The notes below the pieces were generated by a model. It was not told the DNA's origin. It searched no databases and saw only the letters and a list, made by a program, of their open reading frames with translations. From the NCBI GenBank assembly GCA_014803435.1, contig JACYFD010000002.1:186001-250000 (forward strand): a DNA stretch of 64,000 bases. Direction: 5' to 3'. The position numbers were made by a program, and so were the translations under genes. Source of the DNA: Cellulosimicrobium terreum (GTDB lineage Bacteria > Actinomycetota > Actinomycetes > Actinomycetales > Cellulomonadaceae). Below, in pieces: positions 9,411-18,361 of this stretch (its first letter is position 1; each line of letters begins with the position of its first letter).

Positions 9411-10796
9411 GTGGCTCTTCTCTCCCTGACGGCAAGCCACCACGAGCTCGACCTCGACGCCCTGGAACGACTCTCCACCGGGGCCCACTCGATCGCCGGG
9501 TCCGCGGTCGCTTCCTGCGACGTCATCACCGGTGCGGTCGTGCTCGCGACCTGCAACCGGTTCGAGCTGTACCTCGACGTGGACGCCCCGCTCGACGGCC
9601 GGGGCGTGCGGCACGCGACCGAGCACGTCGCGCGGCTCGTGGCCGATGCGTCCGGCGTCCCCGTGCCCGACGCCGCGACCTCCTTCCGTACCCGCGCGGG
9701 CAGCGAGGTGGCGGAGCACCTGTTCTCCGTCGCGTCCGGGCTGGACTCGATGGTCGTGGGGGAGCGGGAGATCGCCGGGCAGGTCAAGCGCGCGCTCGAG
9801 GTCGCGCACGCCGACGGCGTCACGTCCTCGACGCTCGAGCTGCTGTTCCAGACCGCGTCCCGGACCTCCAAGCGCGTGAGCACCGACACCGCGCTGGGCG
9901 GGGCCGGGCGCTCCGTGGTCCAGCTGGGGCTCGACCTCGCGGCAGCCGAGCTGCCACCCTGGCAGCAGGTGCGGGCCGTCCTCATCGGCACCGGGTCCTA
10001 CGCGGGCGCGAGCCTCGCCGCGCTGCGCGCCCTCGGCTGCCACGACGTGCGGGTCTACTCGCAGTCCGGCCGCGCCGAGGAGTTCGCGGCGGCGCGCGGG
10101 GTCGAGGCCACGCACGACCTCGTCGACGCGCTCGGCGACGCCGACCTCGTCGTGTCGTGCAGCGGCGCTCGTGGCCGGATGGTCGACGACGTGGGCCGCG
10201 GTCCCGCGGGAGGCTCCGGGGCCCGGCGTGAGCAGGCGATCGAGCACGTGCTCGACGCCGCGTCCGTCGTCCGCGCGCGCGAGCGGGCCGCCGTCGCCGC
10301 GGGTGACGAGGCAGGGACGCGGCCCACCGTCGTGCTCGACCTCGCGCTGCACCGCGACGTCGACCCGCACGTCGCCGACGTCGAGGGCGTGCTGCTCTAC
10401 GACCTCGCGACCCTCGCCGCACACTCGCCCGCCCTCGCAGCCGACCTCGTCGCACAGGCGCGCGCGATCGTCGACGGCGCGGCCCACACCTTCGAGGACA
10501 CGCGGCTCGGCCGCGCCGCGGATGCCGCCGTCGTCGCCCTGCTCGCCGACGCCGAACGTCAGGTCGAGGCGGAGGTGGCGGACGTCGTCGGGCAGCGTGC
10601 CGCCGACGGCGACGTGCCGGACGACGCCGAGGTCGAGGAGATCGCCCGCTCGGTGCGCCGGCGCGTGCACGCTGACCTGCACCACCAGATCGTCGCCGCC
10701 CGTGCCGACGCCGTCGCCGTCTCACGCGCCGAGCAGCGCGCCGTCGTCGCCGACGCCGAGGCCCTCATCGCGGAGGCCGACGCCGAGGTCGGCTGA
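9411..10796 (+). CDS. hemA: Glutamyl-tRNA reductase
   Basis: Protein of 461 residues, GTG start with GGAGG four bases upstream. It reduces glutamyl-tRNA to glutamate-1-semialdehyde, the committed step of heme synthesis. The catalytic cysteine lies in [13 protein letters not shown] (Cys48). The tRNA-contact segment [17 protein letters not shown], the NADPH-binding [17 protein letters not shown] and the C-terminal dimerisation helix are present. Between the VVSCSGAR and [13 protein letters not shown] blocks there is an insertion of roughly 45 residues, rich in Gly/Arg/Ala, compared with short family members. It is the only heme gene here on the plus strand. Confidence 0.97.
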   Translation: MALLSLTASHHELDLDALERLSTGAHSIAGSAVASCDVITGAVVLATCNRFELYLDVDAPLDGRGVRHATEHVARLVADASGVPVPDAATSFRTRAGSEVAEHLFSVASGLDSMVVGEREIAGQVKRALEVAHADGVTSSTLELLFQTASRTSKRVSTDTALGGAGRSVVQLGLDLAAAELPPWQQVRAVLIGTGSYAGASLAALRALGCHDVRVYSQSGRAEEFAAARGVEATHDLVDALGDADLVVSCSGARGRMVDDVGRGPAGGSGARREQAIEHVLDAASVVRARERAAVAAGDEAGTRPTVVLDLALHRDVDPHVADVEGVLLYDLATLAAHSPALAADLVAQARAIVDGAAHTFEDTRLGRAADAAVVALLADAERQVEAEVADVVGQRAADGDVPDDAEVEEIARSVRRRVHADLHHQIVAARADAVAVSRAEQRAVVADAEALIAEADAEVG

Positions 10797-11112
10797 CGGC
10801 CGCCGGAATCTTGGCGATCAGCCGGCGCGGAGGAACTCCGGCCGGATGATCTCGCGCAGCGCCTCGGTGATCGTGGCGGTATCGATCGTGGCGGGCGCGG
10901 GGTGCTGCGAGTCGAGCGTCTCAAGGATCGCCAGGCGGGCCATCGTGGAGGTCGCCAGATCCCTGGCCGCGGCCGAGTGCCCGCGGGCGTGCCGATCTGG
11001 CGGGGCCGGCCGAGTCTCCCCAGGCAACGATGTGACAGCGCAGTCATCGGCGTGCGATGGTGTCGGGGACCCGTGGGCCACGATGCCCACCCGCCGTCGA
11101 CGAGGACGAGGA
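10797..11112. other. Intergenic region hemA-GH92, 316 bases
   Basis: No full gene. On the minus strand a short frame ends at 10818 and may be the tail of a lost gene (see the separate entry). The right half holds the promoter and leader of the mannosidase gene. I see no recognisable sugar-responsive operator here. Confidence 0.5.
10818..10943 (-). pseudogene. Possible C-terminal gene remnant, 41 residues
   Basis: From the ATG at 10943 this frame reads MARLAILETLDSQHPA and ends TEALREIIRPEFLRAG. That composition is protein-like and unlike the Arg/Pro/Ser-rich noise frames around it. The frame is open further upstream (to 11291) but loses that character and enters the mannosidase gene. No ribosome site is evident. 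It could be a decayed fragment or a very small gene; the family is not recognised. Confidence 0.25.
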
Positions 11113-13815
11113 ATGCGATCCCTTCCCACCGCACTGACCGCCACGCTGCTCGGGGCTGCGCTCGCCGCCGTCGGGCTCCCTGCGACGGCCGCCCCGCCAG
11201 GTGCCACGGACGCCGAGACCTCGGGGACGGCGTCGGACACGGACCTGTCCCAGGAGGTCAACCCGTTCGTCGGCACCGAGGACGAGGGCAACGCCTACCC
11301 GGGCGCGACGGTGCCGTTCGGCATGGTGCAGCTCAGCCCGGACAACACGAACACGTACGGCTCGACGTCGTACAGCAACGACGCGGGCCGCGTGTGGGGC
11401 TTCAGCCACCGGCACGTGAACAGCGCGGGCTGCCCGGCGGCCGGTGAGCTCCTGGTCACCCCGGACACCTCCGAGACCCCGCGGACCACGCGCGACTTCA
11501 TCGGCATCGAGGACGGCACGGAGCACGCGTCGGCCGGGTTCTACGAGGCGACGCTCGCGAACGACGTGCACGCCGAGCTGACGGCGACCACGCGCGTCGG
11601 GCTGCACCGGTACACGTTCCCCGCGTCGACGACGTCGCACCTGTCGTTCGACGTCGGGCAGACGCTGCGCGACGCGGGCGCGAGCGACGTCACCTGGGTG
11701 GACGACCACACGCTCGAGGGCTGGGTCGACAACGGCGGGTTCTGCGGCGGGACGGAGGACGAGCAGCGGTACTTCTTCTCCGCGACGTTCGACCGCCCGG
11801 CCACCTCGACCGGGACGTGGGGCGAGGACGGCGCGTACGTCGCGGACTCCACCGAGAGCGAGAGCGACGGCGGCGACAACGGCGCGGTGGCCGTGTTCGA
11901 CACCACCGAGGACCAGGACGTCGAGGTCGCCGTGGGCGTCTCGTTCGTCGACGTCGAGGGCGCGCGCGCGAACCGCGAGGCAGAGGCCACGGACGACGAC
12001 GGCACCCAGGTCGCGTTCGACACCGCGCGCGAGCAGGCGCGCGACGCGTGGAACACCGAGCTCGGCCGGGTCGCGATCGACGCGTCCGAGGGTCAGCGCC
12101 GCATCTTCTACACGCAGCTCTACAAGGCGCTGCTGTCCCCGACGATCGGCTCCGACGTCGACGGCCGTTACCGCGGCACCGACCTGGACGTGCACCAGAC
12201 CGACGGCTGGGACTACTACCAGAACTTCTCCCTCTGGGACACGTACCGGACGCAGGCCACGCTGCACGCGCTGATCGTCCCGGACCGTGCGCAGGACATC
12301 GTGCGCTCGATGAACCAGCACCGGGTCGAGGGCGGCTGGCTGCCGCGCTGGTCGCTCGGCGCGCTCGAGACCAACATCATGGCGGGCGACCCGGTGACGC
12401 CGTGGATCGCGGAGAACTTCGCGCTCGGCACCGTCCCCGACGACATCGCCGACGAGCTGTGGGGCTACCTCGTCGAGAACGCCACGACCACCCCGCCCGC
12501 CGACGTCGAGTCCGTCGGGCGCCAGAGCGCGGAGTTCTACGCGGAGAACGGCCACGTCCCGTTCTACCCGGAGAACGAGGGCGGCCTGGGCGGGCAGTTC
12601 GAGGAGTACCGCCACGGCGGGTCCGCGACCATGGAGTTCGCACTCGCCGACTCGAGCGTGGGGGCTGCGGCGCAGCGCACCGGCCGCACCGCCGACGCGC
12701 AGGAGTTCCTCGCCAAGGGCCGCAACTGGCAGAACCTGTGGAACCCCGACGTCGAGCTGTCCGGCGGCTTCCAGGGCATGGTCAACGCGAAGCGCCCGAC
12801 CAGTGAGTTCGCGACCCTGCCCGAGCTGACCGACGTCACGCGCTCCGGCTTCCACGAGGGCGTGCCGTGGCAGTACCAGTGGATGGCACCGCAGGACGTC
12901 CCGGGCCTGGTCGACGCGATGGGCGGCGAGGACGACTTCGTCGAGCGCCTCGACTACTACTTCGACCAGGACGCGCTCGCCGCGGAGCCGGGCGTCTCGC
13001 CCGCCGCGTGGGCCAAGGGCGGCAGCGCCTACTACACGACGATCCACTACAACCCGGGCAACGAGCCGACGCTCGGCAACGCCTGGCTCTACGGGTTCGT
13101 GGGCCAGCCGTGGAAGACGAACGACGTCCTCGCGGCGAACCTCAACCGCTTCCCGGACACCCCGCACGGCGGCGTCGGCAACGACGACCTCGGCACCCTC
13201 GGTGCCTGGTACGTCATGGCCTCGCTCGGCTTCCAGCCGGTCGAGCCCGGCTCGGGCATCCTGGCGCTCAACGCGCCGAAGGTGCAGTCCGCGACGATCA
13301 CGCCCGACGGCGGTGCGTCGTTCTCCGTCAGCGCACCCGGCGCGGACGAGAAGCTCCCGAGCTACGTCGCCGGCGTCACGCTCGACGGCGCGGACCACAC
13401 GGCCGCGTGGCTCGACGTGTCCGCGCTGCAGGACGGCGGCTCGCTCGACTTCGAGCTGTCGGACACGAGCGACGGCCTCACCTGGGGCACCGCGCCGCAG
13501 GACCGCATCCCCAGCGTCTCCGCCGAGGGTGCGTCCGCGCCCACGGTCGACGTGAACGCGAGCCCGCGCTGCCTGGCCGGGAAGGTCTACGTCGCCGTGC
13601 GTGCGACGAACACGGTCGACGAGCCGGTCGACGTGACCCTCTCGACGCCGTTCGGGACGCGCACGGTCGAGGACGTCGCACCGGGTCGTCACGCCTACCA
13701 GTCGTTCACCTCGCGTGCCGGCGAGATCGAGGCCGGGACGGCGACGGTGACCGCGACGCGGTCCGGCGCCTCCCCGGTGACGGTGCAGGCGCGGTACGAC
13801 GCGACGACCTGCTGA
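11113..13815 (+). CDS. Secreted GH92 family alpha-mannosidase with C-terminal accessory domain
   Basis: Protein of 900 residues. A GAGGA six bases before the ATG at 11113 and a clean signal peptide (MRSLPTALTATLLGAALAAVG, cleavage after ATA) set the start. Residues about 45-780 match the calcium-dependent GH92 exo-mannosidases: it opens with VNPFVGTEDEGNAYPGATVP, has the HYNPGNEPTLGNAWL motif near 645-660 and the acidic GNDDLGTLGAWYV motif near 690. GH92 enzymes remove terminal mannose from yeast mannan or N-glycans. Residues 815-900 form an extra domain beginning SPRCLAGKVYVAVRATN with paired cysteines (Cys820, Cys900). The same domain ends the unrelated hydrolase at 44854. Probably monocistronic. 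Confidence 0.93.
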   Translation: MRSLPTALTATLLGAALAAVGLPATAAPPGATDAETSGTASDTDLSQEVNPFVGTEDEGNAYPGATVPFGMVQLSPDNTNTYGSTSYSNDAGRVWGFSHRHVNSAGCPAAGELLVTPDTSETPRTTRDFIGIEDGTEHASAGFYEATLANDVHAELTATTRVGLHRYTFPASTTSHLSFDVGQTLRDAGASDVTWVDDHTLEGWVDNGGFCGGTEDEQRYFFSATFDRPATSTGTWGEDGAYVADSTESESDGGDNGAVAVFDTTEDQDVEVAVGVSFVDVEGARANREAEATDDDGTQVAFDTAREQARDAWNTELGRVAIDASEGQRRIFYTQLYKALLSPTIGSDVDGRYRGTDLDVHQTDGWDYYQNFSLWDTYRTQATLHALIVPDRAQDIVRSMNQHRVEGGWLPRWSLGALETNIMAGDPVTPWIAENFALGTVPDDIADELWGYLVENATTTPPADVESVGRQSAEFYAENGHVPFYPENEGGLGGQFEEYRHGGSATMEFALADSSVGAAAQRTGRTADAQEFLAKGRNWQNLWNPDVELSGGFQGMVNAKRPTSEFATLPELTDVTRSGFHEGVPWQYQWMAPQDVPGLVDAMGGEDDFVERLDYYFDQDALAAEPGVSPAAWAKGGSAYYTTIHYNPGNEPTLGNAWLYGFVGQPWKTNDVLAANLNRFPDTPHGGVGNDDLGTLGAWYVMASLGFQPVEPGSGILALNAPKVQSATITPDGGASFSVSAPGADEKLPSYVAGVTLDGADHTAAWLDVSALQDGGSLDFELSDTSDGLTWGTAPQDRIPSVSAEGASAPTVDVNASPRCLAGKVYVAVRATNTVDEPVDVTLSTPFGTRTVEDVAPGRHAYQSFTSRAGEIEAGTATVTATRSGASPVTVQARYDATTC

Positions 13816-13880
13816 GCCGCACGGCATAGGGAGGGGCCGTCGTCGGGCATCGACAGGTGTGCTCGACGGCGGCCCTCGTC

Positions 13881-13914
13881 GTCGGGTCTGCGGGATCGTC
13901 GCCGTAGACCCGAC
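13881..13914 (+). terminator. Hairpin downstream of the GH92 gene
   Basis: GTCGGGTCT (13881-13889) and AGACCCGAC (13906-13914) form a perfect nine-base stem with a 16-base loop. An imperfect GC hairpin precedes it near 13830-13878. No T run follows, as is common in high-GC actinobacteria. The rest of the gap up to 14065 contains only the leader of the next gene. Confidence 0.4.
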
Positions 13915-14065
13915 CGCGATCTCAATCCAGTCCACGCCCCCTGGACTGCGAGGGGTGTGGGCGGCGAAGCGCGGACGGCTCCACTGTGGTCACCGCGCCG
14001 GAAGGGGGTGTGGACCCTAGGCTCGGGGCGGGCCCGGGCAGGCCGGCCCCGACGAGGGAGGGTCC

Positions 14066-15391
14066 ATGACGGACGCAGGGCTGGTGGAGCTGGGGACGAA
14101 CGCATATCTGTACGGGTTCCCTCTGGTGTTCAACCTGGAGCAGGTGCAGCGGTACGCGACCACGGGGATCGGGTCGGTCCCAGGGGCTGCGTTCAACTCG
14201 TTCGGTCACGCGCGCGAGCTCGCCGGGCCGGCGGACACGTTCGTGACGATCAACAACGACACGGTGTACTCGATGGCCCAGATCGACCTGGGCGTAGGAC
14301 CGGTGCTGCTGTCCGTCCCGGACGTGGGTGACCGGTACTACGTGCTGCAGTTCGTGGACGCCTGGACGAACAACTTCGCCTACGTCGGCAAGAGGGCCAC
14401 CGGGACAGGTGCCGGCCAGTACCTGCTCGTGCCTCCCGGGTGGGACGGGCAGCCCGACCATGCGGCGACGGTGATCCGGTTCCCGACCCGGGTCGCGTCG
14501 ATCGTGGGGCGTTGGGCGGTGGACGGCCCAGAGGACCTGAAGGTCGTGCACGCGCTGCAGGACGCCACGACGCTCACCCCTGTCGGCGGCTCGGATGCCG
14601 TGCCCGAGGGACTGCCGCAGTCGGGTTCCACGGGCGACGAGGCGCTCGACTTCTGGGAGCGGTACCGCGCCTGGTCGCAGGCGTTCGCGCCGGCGGAGCG
14701 CGATGCCCCGCTGCAGGCGAGCTTCGCTCCGCTGGAGTTGACGGGCACGACGGCGGTCGGCGACCTGGACGACGAGGCCCGCGCGGTGCTAGTGCAGGGG
14801 TACGCCCACGGCCGGTCCGCGCTGGACAAGGCGCTGCACTCGGGCCCCAGCCCGCAGGTCAACGGGTGGCACCTGACGCTGCACGCTTTCGACTACAACC
14901 TCGACTTCTTCGAGGTCGGTGCGCTGGACGACTCCCGGTGGGAGCTGAGCGACCCGAAGGTACGCATCGTGGAGCGGGCGGCGGCCGCGCTCGGCGGCCT
15001 GTGGGGCAACCACGGGTACGAGGCGGCCTACTTCATGGTGTACGTCGACGCCGACGGGGAGCAGCTCGACGGCGCGAACACCTACACGCTGCGACTGTCC
15101 CCGACCCCGCCGGTGGGCGCGTTCTGGTCGCTGACGATGTACGACATCCCGAACTTCTTCCTGATCGAGAACCCGATCGACCGGTACTCGATCGGGGACC
15201 GGACGCCGGGCCTGATCACGGACGCCGACGGTGGTGTCACGATCGTGATGAGTCATGACCGCCCTGTCGGGACGGTGAACTGGCTGCCGGCACCCGCCGG
15301 TCCGTTCCGCCCGATCCTGCGCATGTACACCCCGGGACAGGACGTGCTCGACGGGACCTACGAGGTGCCCGCGATCCATCGCACGCCCTGA
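14066..15391 (+). CDS. DUF1254/DUF1214 domain protein
   Basis: Protein of 441 residues with a GGGAGG a few bases before the ATG. The N-terminal half is DUF1254 (NAYLYGFPLVFNLEQVQRY, then DTFVTINNDTVYSMAQIDL and YYVLQFVDAWTNNFAYVG). The C-terminal part is DUF1214 (NTYTLRLSPTPPVGAFWSLTMYD near 345, followed by NWLPAPAGPF). No signal peptide is seen. The biochemical role of this widespread two-domain family is not established, so none is assigned. It ends 13 bases before the convergent gamma-glutamyltransferase gene. Confidence 0.9.
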   Translation: MTDAGLVELGTNAYLYGFPLVFNLEQVQRYATTGIGSVPGAAFNSFGHARELAGPADTFVTINNDTVYSMAQIDLGVGPVLLSVPDVGDRYYVLQFVDAWTNNFAYVGKRATGTGAGQYLLVPPGWDGQPDHAATVIRFPTRVASIVGRWAVDGPEDLKVVHALQDATTLTPVGGSDAVPEGLPQSGSTGDEALDFWERYRAWSQAFAPAERDAPLQASFAPLELTGTTAVGDLDDEARAVLVQGYAHGRSALDKALHSGPSPQVNGWHLTLHAFDYNLDFFEVGALDDSRWELSDPKVRIVERAAAALGGLWGNHGYEAAYFMVYVDADGEQLDGANTYTLRLSPTPPVGAFWSLTMYDIPNFFLIENPIDRYSIGDRTPGLITDADGGVTIVMSHDRPVGTVNWLPAPAGPFRPILRMYTPGQDVLDGTYEVPAIHRTP

Positions 15392-15404
15392 CGCGGTCGA
15401 CGCC

Positions 15405-17279
15405 TCAGTTCTTGACCGGCTTGAGCACCAGCGCCGAGCCCCCGCCCCGGCGTTGCGGCTCGGCGACGGCGGTCAGCAGCCCGTGCGGGCCGATCTGTAC
15501 CGCCGTGGCCGCACCGATCTCCGCGGCGGAGGTGAACGAGTCGCCGGACGGCACGAGCGTGTGGCCGTAGGCCTCGAGCCCCGGGCCGTAGGCCTGGATG
15601 AACTCCGGCTCGGCGATGACGTTGGCCGTGTTGCGCTGGGTGGCGCGCGGTGCGGCGAGCGCCTCGTCGATCGGCATGCCCCGGTCGAGGTGGTTGGTCA
15701 GCGTCTGCAGCACCGTGGTGATGATGGTCGACCCGCCGGGGGAGCCGAGCGCCAGCACGGGCTCGCCGTCGCGCAGGACGAGCGTCGGTGCCATGGACGA
15801 GCGCGGCCGCTTGCCGGGCTCGATGCGGTTCGGGTCGTCGGCGTTCCAGACGGTCGAGAAGTCGGTGAGCTCGTTGTTGAGCAGGAACCCGCGGCCCGGC
15901 ACGACCATCCCGGATCCGCCGGTCTGCTCGATCGTCAGCGTGTACTCGACGACGTCTCCCCACCGGTCCACGACGGTGAGGTTCGTCGTGGAGATGTTCT
16001 CGGTGTCGTCGCGCTGCTCCGCGGTCGTCTCGCCGCACGCGGCGTCGAACGCGTCGACGTCGCCGGCCGCGACGGGCTTGGTCGCGGCGGCCTCCGGGTC
16101 GAGGAGGCACGCGCGCGAGGCCGCGAACTCGTCGGAGAGCAGGGTCTCGAGCGGGACGTCGACGAACGCCGCGTCGCCCAGGTACGCGCCGCGGTCGGCG
16201 AACGCGAGGGCGCTGGCCTCGAGGTAGTGGTGCAGGTAGGCGGAGTCCGACATGCCGGCGAGGTCGAACGTCTCGAGGATGTTCAGCGCCTCGCCCACGG
16301 TCGAGCCTCCGCTCGACGGCGGCGCCATGCCGTAGACGTCGTAGCCGCGGTAGTCGGAGACGGTCGGGTCCTGCACCAGGGCCTCGTAGCCGTCGAGGTC
16401 GTCGAGCGCGAGGTAGCCGGGCGGCACGGGCAGGTCGGTGTCCCGGCTGGTCTGCGGGTCCTGCACGGCACGGACCATCTCGCGGGCGAGGCGCCCCTCG
16501 TAGAAGGCGTCGGTGCCGCGCAGCGCGAGCAGGGCGTACGTCTTCGCGAGGTCGACGTTGCGGAACCGGGTCCCGACGCGCGGGGCGTCGCCGCGCGGCA
16601 GGAACAGCTCGGCCGACGCGGGGAAGGCGGCGAAGCGTTCGGCGTTGTCGAGCGTCTGCTGGCGGAACGTCTCGTCGACGACGAAGCCGCGCAGGGCGAG
16701 CACGGTGGCGGGCTGCAGCGCCTTGCGCAGCGAGTAGGTCCCCCACTCGTCGAGCGCGGTCTCCCAGGTGGCCAGCGTGCCGGGCGTGCCGACGGAGACC
16801 CCGCTGGTGACGAGCTCCGGTGTGAACGGGTAGGGCGCGCCCGTCGCCGGGTCGACGAACGCGTCGCGCGGCATGTCCATCGGCGCCGTCTCGCGCCCGT
16901 CGATCGTGGAGACCTCGCCCGTCCCCGCGTCGTAGTGCAGGAAGAAGCCGCCGCCCCCGATCCCGGCGCTGTACGGCTCGGTGACGCCGAGCGCCGCCGC
17001 GGTGGCCACGGCGGCATCGACGGCGTTCCCGCCGCGACGCAGCACGTCGAGACCCACCCGGCTGGCCTCCAGGTCGACGGTGCTGACGGCACCCCCGTAC
17101 CCGACGGCTGTCGGGACCTTGTCGTCCCACCCGCCGTGCCATCGGCTGTCGGCGCCGCGGCCGGCGTCGACCGTGGTCGCCGAGGCGGTGCCGACGACGG
17201 CGGTCGTCGCGACGAGCGTCGCGGCGGCGACCGCGGCGAGGGCTCGGGAGCCGGGACGGACGGAGCTGCGGTGGTCCAT
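15405..17279 (-). CDS. ggt: Gamma-glutamyltransferase (secreted)
   Basis: Protein of 624 residues with a Sec-type signal peptide (basic start, then ALAAVAAATLVATTAVVG). It is made as a proenzyme that cleaves itself before the nucleophilic threonine. Here that threonine is in ENISTTNLTVVDRWGD (about Thr431), so the large chain is roughly 35-430 and the small chain 431-624. GSPGGSTIITTVLQTLTNHLD, the substrate-binding loop, and the N-terminal GGNAVDAAVATAAALGVTEP block are typical. It transfers or hydrolyses the gamma-glutamyl group of glutathione-like peptides outside the cell. Divergent from the Ppx/GppA gene across 116 bases. Confidence 0.95.
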   Translation of the reverse strand: MDHRSSVRPGSRALAAVAAATLVATTAVVGTASATTVDAGRGADSRWHGGWDDKVPTAVGYGGAVSTVDLEASRVGLDVLRRGGNAVDAAVATAAALGVTEPYSAGIGGGGFFLHYDAGTGEVSTIDGRETAPMDMPRDAFVDPATGAPYPFTPELVTSGVSVGTPGTLATWETALDEWGTYSLRKALQPATVLALRGFVVDETFRQQTLDNAERFAAFPASAELFLPRGDAPRVGTRFRNVDLAKTYALLALRGTDAFYEGRLAREMVRAVQDPQTSRDTDLPVPPGYLALDDLDGYEALVQDPTVSDYRGYDVYGMAPPSSGGSTVGEALNILETFDLAGMSDSAYLHHYLEASALAFADRGAYLGDAAFVDVPLETLLSDEFAASRACLLDPEAAATKPVAAGDVDAFDAACGETTAEQRDDTENISTTNLTVVDRWGDVVEYTLTIEQTGGSGMVVPGRGFLLNNELTDFSTVWNADDPNRIEPGKRPRSSMAPTLVLRDGEPVLALGSPGGSTIITTVLQTLTNHLDRGMPIDEALAAPRATQRNTANVIAEPEFIQAYGPGLEAYGHTLVPSGDSFTSAAEIGAATAVQIGPHGLLTAVAEPQRRGGGSALVLKPVKN

Positions 17280-17395
17280 GATCGTCTTCCCTCGGTGGCA
17301 GGGATCCTCGTCCCCCCACCGTCGCGCATGGCGACGGAGCTCGCGCGCCGAGCCCTCCCGGCCACGGCCGCCCGACGCGAGTAGCCTCGATCCTT

Positions 17396-18352
17396 GTGAC
17401 CACCACGGACGCGACGGACCGCCGGACGACGCGCCTCGGCGTCCTCGACATCGGCTCGAACACGGTGCACCTCGCCGTGATCGACGCCGCCTACACCGCG
17501 CGGCCCGTCCAGACGGCGGGCACGCGCACCGTCGTGCGCATCATGCGCTACCTGCAGCCCGACGGGTCGCTCTCGGACGAGGGCGTCGCGACCATGCTCG
17601 CGGCGGTGGACGCCGCGATGGTCCTCGCCCGCGAGTCCGACGTCGACGAGATGCTGCCCATGGCGACGTCGGCGCTGCGCGACGCCACGAACGGTTCCGA
17701 CGTGCTCACGGCGATCGGAGAGCGGGTGGGCCAACCGGTCCGGGTGCTCTCGGGCGAGGACGAGGCCCGGCTCACCTTCCTCGCCGCGCGGCGCTGGCAC
17801 GGGTGGGCCGCCGGCCGGCTGCTGGTGCTCGACATCGGCGGCGGGTCGCTCGAGATCGCGACTGGCGTCGACGAGGAACCCGACCTCGCGGCGTCGGTCC
17901 CCCTCGGGGCGGGGCGCATGACGATGGCCTACCTGCCCGGCGACCCGCCCGACCCTGCCGACGTCGACGCGCTGCGCACGCACGTGCGCGCGACGCTCGC
18001 CCCGACGGTCGAGGCGTTCGAGCGGCTCCCGCGGCCCGACCACGTCGTCGCAACGTCGAAGACCTTCCGCTCGCTGGCCCGGCTCGCCGGGATGCAGGTC
18101 GAGGTCGTCGGACCCGACGAGCGCTGGCGCATGCGGCGCGCACAGCTCGCCGACTGGGTGCCGCGGCTCGCCCGGCTGACCGCCGAGGGGCGGACGGCGC
18201 TTCCCGGCATCACCCCGGAGCGCACGTTCCAGATCGTCGCGGGCGGCGTCGTCGCGGTCGAGACGATGCGCGCGCTCGGCGTCGACGAGCTCGAGATCTG
18301 CCCCTGGGCGTTGCGCGAGGGCGCGATCCTGCGCCGCCTCGACCACATCTGA
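17396..18352 (+). CDS. Ppx/GppA family exopolyphosphatase
   Basis: Protein of 318 residues from a GTG at 17396. The ASKHA-fold phosphate motifs are present: GVLDIGSNTVHLAVIDAA at the N-terminus (phosphate 1) and LLVLDIGGGSLEIATG near 143 (phosphate 2). GARMT-like and ATSKTFRSLARL segments follow, and the family end is ICPWALREGAILRRLDHI. The length matches the short actinobacterial Ppx1/Ppx2 class, which acts on polyphosphate and possibly pppGpp; I cannot tell which. It converges on the WXG100-headed gene with nine bases between stops. Confidence 0.92.
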   Translation: MTTTDATDRRTTRLGVLDIGSNTVHLAVIDAAYTARPVQTAGTRTVVRIMRYLQPDGSLSDEGVATMLAAVDAAMVLARESDVDEMLPMATSALRDATNGSDVLTAIGERVGQPVRVLSGEDEARLTFLAARRWHGWAAGRLLVLDIGGGSLEIATGVDEEPDLAASVPLGAGRMTMAYLPGDPPDPADVDALRTHVRATLAPTVEAFERLPRPDHVVATSKTFRSLARLAGMQVEVVGPDERWRMRRAQLADWVPRLARLTAEGRTALPGITPERTFQIVAGGVVAVETMRALGVDELEICPWALREGAILRRLDHI

Positions 18353-18361
18353 CGCGTCGGG

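Noticed and set aside
11044-13935. A 963-residue open frame on the minus strand opposite the GH92 gene
   Set aside because: Its composition is Arg/Val/Gly-rich noise and it mirrors codon positions of a clear glycoside hydrolase; it is a GC-driven shadow.
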